Origin: Candidatus Omnitrophota bacterium
GTDB taxonomy: Bacteria > Omnitrophota > Gorgyraeia > Duberdicusellales > 4484-171
Assembly (NCBI GenBank): GCA_023135855.1
Contig: JAGLSH010000003.1
Coordinates: forward strand, 1 to 23,661
Direction of reading: 5' to 3'
Length of the DNA stretch: 23,661 nucleotides
Shown: positions 1 through 5,903 of the stretch, piece after piece
Position numbering within the stretch: the first letter of the stretch is position 1
Layout: each line of letters begins with the position of its first letter
The notes under the pieces: generated by a model
The model's database searches: none
The model's input: the letters and a program-made list of their open reading frames with translations, nothing else
Told to the model about the DNA's origin: nothing
Translations under genes and position numbers: made by a program

Positions 1-23
1 TCTACCAATTGAGCTACCGGGGA
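1..23 (-). tRNA. tRNA gene, 5' part only (cut by window edge)
   Basis: Read on the minus strand, this is a 7-nt acceptor strand (TCCCCGG), then T8-A9, a D-stem starting GCTC and a D-loop AATTGGTAGA. This is the standard first 23 nt of a tRNA. The anticodon lies outside the window, so the isotype cannot be read. A first base T followed by CCCCGG is often seen in bacterial tRNA-Asn, but this is only a guess. A good promoter sits just upstream, inside the end of recR. Confidence 0.8.
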
Positions 24-55
24 AATTAAAGTTATCTGAGAACAAAATGAAGCTA

Positions 56-84
56 ATTATAACTTATTTCGTCTTTAGCGTCAA
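56..84 (-). promoter_or_regulatory. Sigma70-type promoter for the tRNA
   Basis: On the minus strand there is TTGACG, a 17-bp spacer and TATAAT, with the predicted start about 25 nt before the tRNA. The -35 box overlaps the recR stop codon. The tRNA therefore appears to have its own promoter rather than depending on read-through from recR. Confidence 0.7.
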
Positions 85-683
85 GCAACAGCTTTACGCT
101 CTAGGAAGGCCTTACCTAGAGTTGCTGAATCAATATATTCTATTTGAGCACCTAAAGGTATGCCTATAGCAATTCTGTAAATCTTTATATTATACTTAGA
201 TAATTTCTGAACAACAAATTGAGCAGTCAATTCACCATCATGATCGGGGTCAGTAGAGATTACAATCTCTTTTACCCCACCTTGTTCTATACGACTAATT
301 AATTTCCTTAAGTTTAAATCTTCACCGCCTATCCCTTCCATGGGTGAAATTGACCCCAATAAGCAATAATAAAGGCCATTATAACGCGATGTCTTCTCGA
401 TAGCCATAATGTCCTTAGGTTCTTCAACTACACAAATAATATCTTTTTCTCTCTTATCACTCGAACAAATAGAGCAAACATCTTTAGTTGAAAAATTATT
501 ACATATCTTGCATGGTTTTATATAATTATGAATCTCCTCCATCTTCTTAGCTAACTCTTTTATCTGGTCTGGCTGCATTTTCAATATATAGAATACCATC
601 CTCTCTGCACTTCTCCGGCCTACTCCCGGAAAACATGAAAGGCCTTTCACTAATTCATTAAAAATTTTAGAAAAACTACTCAT
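81..683 (-). CDS. recR: Recombination mediator protein RecR
   Basis: RecR acts with RecO (and RecF) in the cytoplasm to load RecA at gaps during recombinational repair. The 200-residue length is normal for the family. Visible in order: an N-terminal helix-hairpin-helix around LSCFPGVGRRSAERM (15-29), a four-Cys zinc finger (C58, C61, C70, C73) and a Toprim domain (about 82-177) with the first acidic residue in VVEEP (E87). The ATG at 683 is preferred over the in-frame TTG at 704, because it gives the usual N-terminus and has GGTGG upstream. It overlaps the end of dnaX by 8 bp, so the two are co-translated, and dnaX-recR adjacency is a common bacterial arrangement. Unusually, the second Toprim motif reads DPDHDGE (145-151), where RecR commonly has an NPxxEGE-type motif. 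Identification is secure. Confidence 0.96.
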   Translation of the reverse strand: MSSFSKIFNELVKGLSCFPGVGRRSAERMVFYILKMQPDQIKELAKKMEEIHNYIKPCKICNNFSTKDVCSICSSDKREKDIICVVEEPKDIMAIEKTSRYNGLYYCLLGSISPMEGIGGEDLNLRKLISRIEQGGVKEIVISTDPDHDGELTAQFVVQKLSKYNIKIYRIAIGIPLGAQIEYIDSATLGKAFLERKAVA

Positions 684-2388
684 CGCTATGAAATTTACCA
701 CCAAAAGTATCTAGGAGTTCATTAAGAAAAGTATCATCTTCAACTCCTTCATTCTTAGTTTTTTCACTCTTAGGTGCATTTTCTGTTTCTTCTCTTTCTT
801 CTCTCTCGTTATCACTAGAATTATCAAAAGTAACTGGAGAGGGAGCATCAGGCAAATCTTGTAAAGCAAATTTTACTCCAACTGCCTTATTGATAAACTT
901 AGAAATAGCCTCTTCAATGAACTTTAAATTCTTGCCATTCTCAACACATTCCTTATGAAAATAATCCTGTGGAGAAAAAGCAATCGTAACTAACGACCCT
1001 CGAGAAGATACCGGCTGAGCAAAAGAAAGATGTGAAGCAAGGGCAGCCCTCTTTCTTTGCATCGAAGCAAGCACTTCCTTCCATCTATTTTTTAACTGCC
1101 CTAGTAAAGTATTGTCAGAAGGAGCACCCTCTTCAATACCATCGCTCATTTCACCTTTAATGTCATGTTTACTTTCTCCAACCATGTCATCATCTGCTTC
1201 CAAATCAAAATCACCCATATCTATATTAAGTTTTAACTCTTTATCCTCTAAGGGTTTAGAGCTAGCAGTTGGATTATTCTTTTTAGGAACATCTACACTC
1301 ACTGGTTGAGCATATTTTATCAAGGCCAACTCTAAAGGAATCTTAACTGTATTAAGCCTCTGAGATAGCTCTTTAGCTTCAATAAGTAAGTCAATTATCT
1401 TTAAAATATCTGAAATTGAAATCGCTTCAGAAAGTTTAGCAATAAATTCCTTACTCTGGGGTGAAATATCACTAAGCTCTTTAAAGTTTTTTAAGCTAAT
1501 CTTTGCCAAAAGAAGATTCCGTATGTGTTCAATAAAAGCATTTAAGAATGCTCCTAAATCTTTTCCATCTTTTACAGTCTTATCCACAAAGCTCAAACAG
1601 GCTGGTAAATCTTTCTCAATCAACGACTTAATAGCCTGATTAAGACTTTCCTCATCAATTATTCCCAAAAAGGAAAAAATATCTTCCAGAGAACCTTTCT
1701 CTAAAACAATCGGGGTAAGCTGGTCAAGTAAAGATTCAGCATCACGAATACTACCACCGGCAGCTCGACCAATGGTATACAATAAATTATCTTTTATTTT
1801 AACTTTCTCTTCAGTGATTATTTTTTTAAGTTTATCAACGATCTTCTCTAAAGATATCAAATTAAATTGAAATTTCTGACAACGTGAAAGAATAGTTGGT
1901 ATCACTTTATGGGGATGAGTAGTAGCAAAAATAAACTTTACATGAGCTGGCGGTTCTTCAAGAGTTTTAAGCAAAGCGTTAAAAGCCTCTTGAGTTAACA
2001 TATGCACTTCATCAATAATATAAATCTTATAGCGGGAATTAGCTGCTGATAATTTTACATTTTCTCTCAATATTCTTATATCGTCAATTCCTCTATTAGA
2101 TGCACCATCTATTTCAATAATATCTAAAGACTGACCCTTAGTAATTTCAACACAGCTAAGACACTTCCCGCAAGGAGTAAGAGTCGGGCCTTCAAAGCAA
2201 TTAAGAGACCTGGCTAAAATTCTTGCTAAAGAAGTCTTGCCAACTCCTCTGGGACCACTAAAAAGATAAGCATGGTGAACTCTTTGGCTACGAATAGCAT
2301 TCTCTAATGATGCTACTACATGTTCCTGGCCTACCACTTCACTAAAAATCTTGGGACGATACTTTAAAGCAAAAGCTAAATAACTCAT
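676..2388 (-). CDS. dnaX: DNA polymerase III subunit gamma/tau
   Basis: This is the clamp-loader ATPase of the replisome, which loads the beta clamp and links polymerases. The N-terminal AAA+ module is complete: Walker A GPRGVGKT (45-52), a zinc site (C64, C73, C76, C79), Walker B IIDEVH (124-129) and the sensor/arginine-finger SRC (168-170). Helical domain III follows to about 365. A low-complexity acidic linker (about 370-430) then leads to a tau-like C-terminal part. At 570 aa it is a tau-length protein. I did not see a convincing slippery site for making gamma. The ATG at 2388 overlaps the antiporter stop by 4 bp (ATGA), and the stop overlaps the recR start, so antiporter-dnaX-recR forms one translationally coupled unit. 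Confidence 0.97.
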   Translation of the reverse strand: MSYLAFALKYRPKIFSEVVGQEHVVASLENAIRSQRVHHAYLFSGPRGVGKTSLARILARSLNCFEGPTLTPCGKCLSCVEITKGQSLDIIEIDGASNRGIDDIRILRENVKLSAANSRYKIYIIDEVHMLTQEAFNALLKTLEEPPAHVKFIFATTHPHKVIPTILSRCQKFQFNLISLEKIVDKLKKIITEEKVKIKDNLLYTIGRAAGGSIRDAESLLDQLTPIVLEKGSLEDIFSFLGIIDEESLNQAIKSLIEKDLPACLSFVDKTVKDGKDLGAFLNAFIEHIRNLLLAKISLKNFKELSDISPQSKEFIAKLSEAISISDILKIIDLLIEAKELSQRLNTVKIPLELALIKYAQPVSVDVPKKNNPTASSKPLEDKELKLNIDMGDFDLEADDDMVGESKHDIKGEMSDGIEEGAPSDNTLLGQLKNRWKEVLASMQRKRAALASHLSFAQPVSSRGSLVTIAFSPQDYFHKECVENGKNLKFIEEAISKFINKAVGVKFALQDLPDAPSPVTFDNSSDNEREEREETENAPKSEKTKNEGVEDDTFLNELLDTFGGKFHSDE

Positions 2389-3350
2389 ATTCTTTTAATT
2401 ATTAAAGTAATTATAAATGCTAAATACCCTATAAACATGACTACCCCCTTACTACGGCTTATTCTATACCCTGTACGCATAAATGCAAAAAGAAGTAATG
2501 TAAAACCAATTAAAGCCGGAATCTCAAAATTCAACATTAAAGGATTCAAATTGATTGGCCTAATAGTTGCGACTATCCCTAAAACAAAAAGAATATTACA
2601 TATATTGCTTCCGACAATGTTACCAACGCTAATGCTTGGAGCTCGCTTAATTGAAGCGGTAAGAGAAGTTGCTAACTCCGGTAAAGAGGTGCCAATAGCA
2701 AATACAGTAATACCTATAATCCAAGGACTTAGCCCAAACACCTTTGCTAAGCCTACTCCACCCCTTATCATTATGTCAGCTCCATAAACCACACCAATCA
2801 AAGAAAACAAAATAATTAAAAAAACTGGCGGATGAGATGTAAACTTATCTAAAATTTTATTTATCTTGAAATTCTTAACCTCATTGCACTCAACTGTTTT
2901 CTTAGCACCAAAATAAGAAACAAAACAAAAGGCTATGAATACTAAAATAAAAATTATACCATCAAGCCGACTAATTAAAAGATCCATACTTAATAAGCAA
3001 AATAAAATTATCGAAAATAACAGAAACGGTATTTCTCTTTTAAAAATACATTTATTTACCTTTAATGGCCTAAAAATTGTGCACAACCCCAAAACTAAAC
3101 CAATATTAGCTATATTACTGCCAAGGATATTACCTAAGGCTAAACTCTTTTGATCTCGGATGGCGGCCATTATTCCTACTCCAGCCTCAGGTGCACTAGT
3201 GCCAATAGCAATTAATACTGCACCAATAAATATTGGAGTTAGCCTAAACAGGAGAGATAGCTTTATTGAAGATTGAATTAACCAATTTGAACTTATGATT
3301 AATATAATAAGGCCAACAATAAACAGTAACACACTAAAGGTTATTCCCAT
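2385..3350 (-). CDS. Sodium/calcium exchanger family protein (CaCA, YrbG-like)
   Basis: This is an inner-membrane cation antiporter of the CaCA superfamily. The 321 residues are nearly all hydrophobic and fall into two homologous halves. Each half carries the family's alpha repeat: AIGTSAPEA...GNILGSNIANIG (about 48-84, E55) and AIGTSLPEL...GNIVGSNICNI (about 218-253, E225). The repeat glutamates and the GNxxGSN asparagine bind the cations in characterised members. A hydrophilic loop (about 150-172) joins the halves. The length matches bacterial YrbG-type proteins. The ion specificity (Na/Ca, or another cation) cannot be read from sequence. The ATG at 3350 has AGGAG about 11 nt upstream. It is the first gene of the antiporter-dnaX-recR unit. 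Confidence 0.93.
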   Translation of the reverse strand: MGITFSVLLFIVGLIILIISSNWLIQSSIKLSLLFRLTPIFIGAVLIAIGTSAPEAGVGIMAAIRDQKSLALGNILGSNIANIGLVLGLCTIFRPLKVNKCIFKREIPFLLFSIILFCLLSMDLLISRLDGIIFILVFIAFCFVSYFGAKKTVECNEVKNFKINKILDKFTSHPPVFLIILFSLIGVVYGADIMIRGGVGLAKVFGLSPWIIGITVFAIGTSLPELATSLTASIKRAPSISVGNIVGSNICNILFVLGIVATIRPINLNPLMLNFEIPALIGFTLLLFAFMRTGYRISRSKGVVMFIGYLAFIITLIIKRI

Positions 3351-3413
3351 TTCTTTTAATACTCCTCTTATCGCTTTGTATAAGTTTGAAGAAGGAACAA
3401 AACAAATAAAAAC

Positions 3414-3509
3414 TGGCGGAGAGGCAGGGATTTGAACCCTGGGTACGGGTTTTCACCCATACAGCGGTTTAGCAAACCGCCGCACTAAACCGGGCTATGC
3501 GACCTCTCC
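3414..3509 (-). tRNA. tRNA-Ser (anticodon GCU), CCA encoded
   Basis: The 7-bp acceptor GGAGAGG/CCTCTCC is intact. The anticodon stem GCGGT/ACCGC encloses the loop TTGCTAA, giving anticodon GCT. There is a long class II variable arm (about 3440-3456) and the T-arm GGGTTCAAATCCC. The discriminator is G, and CCA is encoded at 3414-3416. It sits 18 nt downstream of the tadA stop. The acceptor and D-arm are almost identical to those of the tRNA-Ser(GGA) 800 bp away, which lacks encoded CCA. Confidence 0.95.
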
Positions 3510-3527
3510 AGCAAATAAAAATACATT

Positions 3528-3983
3528 TTATTTTTTCTTTCTTTTTTCTTTAAAGAACATCTGTAAAATATAAGCAGCTTCTGTTTCTAAAACTTTTCTT
3601 TTAATCTTTATCTTATGATTAAGCCCTAAAGCATTAATATCTATCTTTGATCCAAAGGCTCCAGTTTTAGGATCATCTGCTCCAAAAATTACCCTATCAA
3701 TACGGCTAAGAACTAAAGCTCCAGCACACATCAGGCACGGCTCTATTGTAACATAAAGCTTGCAACCCTTAAGCCATTTTGTTTTCAAATAGCTTGCAGC
3801 CTGGGTAATAGCAATCATTTCAGCATGAGCAGTAGGATCATTTAAACATTCAATCTGATTATGAGCTTTAGCAATAATTTTATTCTCATAAATAATAATA
3901 GCCCCGACTGGAACTTCATCTTCACTATAGGCTAGCTCTGCTTGTTGTAAAGCCTTACCCATACAAATATCATCTTTTACCAT
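3528..3983 (-). CDS. tadA: tRNA-specific adenosine deaminase TadA
   Basis: TadA deaminates adenosine 34 to inosine in tRNA-Arg(ACG), allowing one tRNA to read CGU, CGC and CGA codons. The zinc-dependent cytidine/deoxycytidylate-deaminase fold is clear: HAE at 53-55 (zinc ligand H53, proton shuttle E55) and PCLMC at 82-86 (zinc ligands C83, C86). At 151 aa it is normal for the family, and the ATG at 3983 gives the standard N-terminus. The C-terminus ends in a Lys/Arg-rich tail, as in many TadA proteins, and this could contact the tRNA. The gene lies between two tRNA-Ser genes on the same strand. A poorly supported 61-codon ORF abuts its start. Confidence 0.95.
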   Translation of the reverse strand: MVKDDICMGKALQQAELAYSEDEVPVGAIIIYENKIIAKAHNQIECLNDPTAHAEMIAITQAASYLKTKWLKGCKLYVTIEPCLMCAGALVLSRIDRVIFGADDPKTGAFGSKIDINALGLNHKIKIKRKVLETEAAYILQMFFKEKRKKK

Positions 3984-4084
3984 TTATTTTCTCTTATTAT
4001 ATAGGTAAGCAAAGCTTAAACTCTTGATTAAAGCACTAAATTTTAACATGTCCTTACATTTTTTACAAGTATAATGCCTTTTAA

Positions 4085-4134
4085 GGTGGCGGACACAGTT
4101 GCAACCAATTCGAACCGCAGCCCAAATCACCGCC
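4085..4134 (-). other. Possible tRNA-like remnant
   Basis: On the minus strand this 50-nt stretch has GGCGG at one end and CCGCCACC at the other. Between them is a T-loop-like GGTTCGAATT. It could be the decayed 3' half of a tRNA gene, or a small structured repeat. The T-arm stem is poor and there is no anticodon arm, so no functional tRNA is claimed. Confidence 0.2.
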
Positions 4135-4146
4135 AGCATTAATTCT

Positions 4147-4167
4147 GGTTGAGATCTGTTCTCAACC
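4147..4167. repeat. Palindromic repeat, copy 1
   Basis: This is an inverted repeat with outer arms GGTTGAGA and TCTCAACC around a short centre. Together with the following AAT it matches the element at 5587-5610 at 23 of 24 positions. It overlaps the TTG start of the doubtful 61-codon ORF. Confidence 0.7.
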
Positions 4168-4175
4168 AATTTTAC

Positions 4176-4317
4176 AAAAAAGACAACGCTGATAAAGAAA
4201 GATTATACTCCGGCTCGTCGGAGTTTCGCCAGACTCCGTTGTCTTTTTCCTAGATGTTACGAATAAACGCCCCCATTTCTGGTTGAGCGTTTCTTCGTTA
4301 TAAGAAAGACAACGGAG
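4176..4317 (-). promoter_or_regulatory. Mutually exclusive hairpins downstream of tRNA-Ser(GGA)
   Basis: In the minus-strand transcript, segment A (4305-4317, which includes the last nt of the tRNA) can pair over 13 bp with segment B (4234-4246). Segment B can instead pair over 12 bp with segment C (4177-4188), which ends in a U-run (TTTTTT, 4176-4181) like an intrinsic terminator. Within the loop a CGGAGT (4219-4224) has two alternative ACTCCG partners (4207-4212, 4233-4238). A separate hairpin (about 4257-4298) lies inside A-B. The geometry is terminator/antiterminator-like, but a function is inferred only. Confidence 0.45.
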
Positions 4318-4399
4318 AGGGGGAGATTCGAACTCCCGAATCCTTACGGATTACGTGTACTCCAAACACGCGCACTCGACCGGGCTATGCGACCTCTCC
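4313..4399 (-). tRNA. tRNA-Ser (anticodon GGA), CCA not encoded
   Basis: The acceptor is GGAGAGG/CCTCTCC, the anticodon stem CGTGT/ACACG encloses the loop TTGGAGT (anticodon GGA), there is a long variable arm around TAATCCGTAAGGATT, and the T-arm is GGGAGTTCGAATCTCCC. The discriminator G is followed by TT rather than CCA, so CCA must be added by a nucleotidyltransferase. The 3' end takes part in the pairing described for 4176-4317. Confidence 0.95.
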
Positions 4400-4404
4400 G
4401 GATT

Positions 4405-4483
4405 AGCTCATAGCTGTTAGTTGTTAGCTCATAGTTTATGAACTGTTTATGAACCATGAGCTATGAACTATGAACTATGAGCT
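4405..4483. repeat. Heptanucleotide tandem array followed by its inverted copy
   Basis: Five 7-nt units of the form AGYTSWT-like (AGCTCAT, AGCTGTT, AGTTGTT, AGCTCAT, AGTTTAT; 4405-4439) are followed by a short centre. Then come five units on the complementary theme (ATGAACC, ATGAGCT, ATGAACT, ATGAACT, ATGAGCT; 4449-4483). ATGAGCT is the exact reverse complement of AGCTCAT, so the array can fold into one long imperfect hairpin. It fills the gap between the zinc-ribbon gene and tRNA-Ser(GGA). Confidence 0.8.
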
Positions 4484-4486
4484 GAA

Positions 4487-4810
4487 TTATAGATCTAGGA
4501 GTTTTCGGGCATCTCTTTTGCCTGTAGATTTCTTAAAATCATCAAAATCAATAATAGTAATTCTTGGCCTCTCTCCTCTTACTTTATGCAGATATGAGGC
4601 TTGAAGTTTTCTTCTAAAACCAATATATTTAAAGATTGCTGAACACTCTGGGCAAGCTCTAGCTTTTGAATCTATCCCAACTTTATGGCAACCAAAACAC
4701 TCTGCAGACAAATCACCTACTACTAATAGGTGCTTTTCTATATCAGCTAAATCAATCTCTTCCCATAGGCGAAGCCATCCCTTTAGGGGTACTCGCATGA
4801 AACTTCTCAC
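4487..4810 (-). CDS. Small zinc-ribbon protein of unknown function
   Basis: I do not recognise this 107-residue protein as a named family. Its clearest feature is a zinc-ribbon-like CFGC...CPEC (about 38-56, two Cys-x2-Cys knuckles 12 residues apart), followed by a basic region and an acidic IIDFDDF segment. It has no signal peptide or membrane segment, so it is probably cytoplasmic. The GTG start at 4810 overlaps the LOG-family stop by 4 bp (GTGA), and AGGAAAG lies at a good distance. An ATG four codons in (4798) is an alternative. The coupling suggests shared expression with the LOG protein. Its N-terminal MRVPLKGWLR is partly encoded by a 17-bp repeat that also occurs twice inside the LOG gene. 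Confidence 0.75.
   Translation of the reverse strand: MRSFMRVPLKGWLRLWEEIDLADIEKHLLVVGDLSAECFGCHKVGIDSKARACPECSAIFKYIGFRRKLQASYLHKVRGERPRITIIDFDDFKKSTGKRDARKLLDL
4770..4786. repeat. 17-bp intragenic repeat, copy 1
   Basis: The plus-strand sequence CGAAGCCATCCCTTTAG lies inside the zinc-ribbon gene. It matches copies at 5443-5459 and 5467-5483 except at two variable positions. Here it is read as LKGWLR, one frame different from the other copies. Confidence 0.75.
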
Positions 4811-5568
4811 TTTTTCTTTCCTTTCTTCTTGCTATAAAAGCTTTTTATAGCAGCATGTACCTGATCAGCAGTTTCAACAACTGTGAACAAATTTAAATCA
4901 CTTTTACCTATAGCCCCCTCTTCGATTAATCGTGTACGTAACCACTCCAATAATCCTGACCAAAAAGATTTATTAACTAAAATAACTGGAGCCGGTTCAA
5001 TTCTTAAAGCTTGAACCAAAGAAAGAGTTTCAAATAACTCATCAAGAGTACCAAACCCACCGGGGAAAACTACAAAAGCATGTGAGTTCTTGGTAAACAT
5101 TACTTTTCTTACAAAAAAGTATTTAAATTCCATTAAGTAATTTATATAAGGATTGGGCAACTGCTTCTGAGGAATAAGAATATTTAACCCCACTGATACT
5201 CCTCCAGCATCACTTGCTCCTTTATTAGCAGCTTCCATTATTCCTGCCCCAGCCCCGGTTATAACGGTATAACCCTTCTTAGTTAGCGTATAGGCGGTCT
5301 TAGAGGCTAATTTGTAGTACTTATGGGTCTTAGGAGTAGCTTTTGAACCAAATATAGACACACCCTGTTTAATCTGAGATAAGCCTTCAAAGCCCTCAAC
5401 AAACTCACTCATAATCCGAAAAATACGCCAGGCATCAGCAGGCGAAGCCGCCCCTTTAGAGGCAAACGAAGCCGTCCCTTTAGAAATAGCAATAAAGTCA
5501 TCCTTAAATGTTGTCTTTAACTGCTCATCTGTAAAAGGTTTGCTTTTGATAGTAACTCTTTTTCCCAT
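4807..5568 (-). CDS. LOG-family protein (TIGR00730-type, Rossmann fold)
   Basis: LOG-family proteins cleave nucleoside 5'-monophosphates (cytokinin-type or ordinary purine nucleotides) to base plus ribose 5-phosphate. The signature is present: GAGAGIMEAANKGA (105-118, the nucleotide-binding glycine loop), RK (154-155) and PGGFGTLDE (169-177, with E177 the expected catalytic acid). At 253 aa it has about 60 extra N-terminal residues relative to minimal LOG proteins, so it resembles the longer bacterial form. The N-terminal extension includes an in-frame tandem copy of a 24-nt unit encoding SKGTASFA/SKGAASPA (29-44). The ATG at 5568 follows GGAG at a good distance. Which substrate it uses cannot be told, and some family members are annotated only as putative lysine decarboxylases, which is a historical misnomer. 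Confidence 0.88.
   Translation of the reverse strand: MGKRVTIKSKPFTDEQLKTTFKDDFIAISKGTASFASKGAASPADAWRIFRIMSEFVEGFEGLSQIKQGVSIFGSKATPKTHKYYKLASKTAYTLTKKGYTVITGAGAGIMEAANKGASDAGGVSVGLNILIPQKQLPNPYINYLMEFKYFFVRKVMFTKNSHAFVVFPGGFGTLDELFETLSLVQALRIEPAPVILVNKSFWSGLLEWLRTRLIEEGAIGKSDLNLFTVVETADQVHAAIKSFYSKKKGKKK
5443..5483. repeat. 17-bp intragenic repeat, two tandem copies (24-bp period)
   Basis: Copies at 5443-5459 (CGAAGCCGCCCCTTTAG) and 5467-5483 (CGAAGCCGTCCCTTTAG) lie inside the LOG-family gene, read as SKGAAS and SKGTAS. A third copy is at 4770-4786 in the next gene. Confidence 0.75.
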
Positions 5569-5586
5569 CTCTTCTCCTTTTTTCTC

Positions 5587-5607
5587 GGTTGAGATCTGAT
5601 CTCAACC
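5587..5607. repeat. Palindromic repeat, copy 2, next to the LOG-family ribosome-binding site
   Basis: Perfect 10-bp arms GGTTGAGATC and GATCTCAACC surround a single central base. It lies in the 5' leader of the LOG-family gene, about 9 nt upstream of its GGAG. It could act as an mRNA hairpin, as an operator, or simply be a dispersed repeat; copy 1 is at 4147-4167. Confidence 0.75.
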
Positions 5608-5662
5608 AATGCTGTAATTAAAATCTAAGTTTAAAACAAGATCAAATAAGGTTTGTATAAGT

Positions 5663-5690
5663 ATTATACTTAAGTTTGAGCTAAAGGCAA
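5663..5690 (-). promoter_or_regulatory. Probable promoter of the LOG-family/zinc-ribbon genes
   Basis: On the minus strand there is TTGCCT, a 16-bp spacer and TATAAT. The predicted start lies about 90 nt before the ATG at 5568, so the leader would include the palindrome at 5587-5607. Confidence 0.5.
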
Positions 5691-5849
5691 CGAGAAAATT
5701 GCTCATGGTTGTTGAGGATTGTCTGTAGAAGGTAATCCTCAACCGTTAACGGTCAAATACTCTTCGCTTTGGTTCTCCTTAGCTTATCGCAAGTCGCTCA
5801 GGATTAATTCGGCTAGGCGCTTTTACTTCGTAAAAGTGCAAGTCTCATT
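5691..5849. other. Gene-free region with several inverted repeats
   Basis: Together with the flanking promoter and terminator, this is the 335-bp gap between the LOG-family gene and the porin gene. It holds a 9-bp inverted repeat TTGAGGATT/AATCCTCAA (5712-5742), a 12-bp perfect palindrome ACCGTTAACGGT (5742-5753), and a 10-bp hairpin with a TTC loop (about 5818-5840). A 62-codon plus-strand ORF here starts in the repeats and looks like chance. No protein gene is supported. Confidence 0.6.
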
Positions 5850-5881
5850 AAAAAACCCCGCACCAATTAAGGTACGGGGTT
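5850..5881 (-). terminator. Intrinsic terminator of the porin gene (possibly bidirectional)
   Basis: On the minus strand AACCCCGTACC and GGTGCGGGGTT form an 11-bp stem (one G-U) with a 6-nt loop, followed by T6. It lies just after the porin stop. The plus strand also has a T-rich tail (TTATTTTTTT), so it could act in both directions. Confidence 0.88.
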
Positions 5882-5903
5882 ATTTTTTTCTTTTTACTTA
5901 TCC

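Noticed and set aside
676..2388. dnaX frameshift site producing a short gamma form
   Set aside because: No A AAA AAG-type run followed by a stop in the alternative frame was found near the end of the ATPase/domain III region.
4085..4134. Functional third tRNA next to tadA
   Set aside because: Only a T-loop-like stretch and short end pairing are present; no anticodon arm or D-arm.
3984..4169. 61-codon minus-strand ORF abutting tadA, with a CKKC motif
   Set aside because: Its only early start is a TTG inside a palindromic repeat, the ribosome site is missing, and much of it overlaps repeat or tRNA-like sequence. It could be real from an ATG at 4139 but the support is too thin.
4405..4483. CRISPR array
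   Set aside because: The units are 7 nt and contiguous, with no spacers and no cas genes.
4147..5607. Integrated mobile element with att sites at tRNA-Ser(GGA)
   Set aside because: There is a partial inverted copy of the tRNA tail, but no integrase or transposase, and the genes between are ordinary chromosomal ones.
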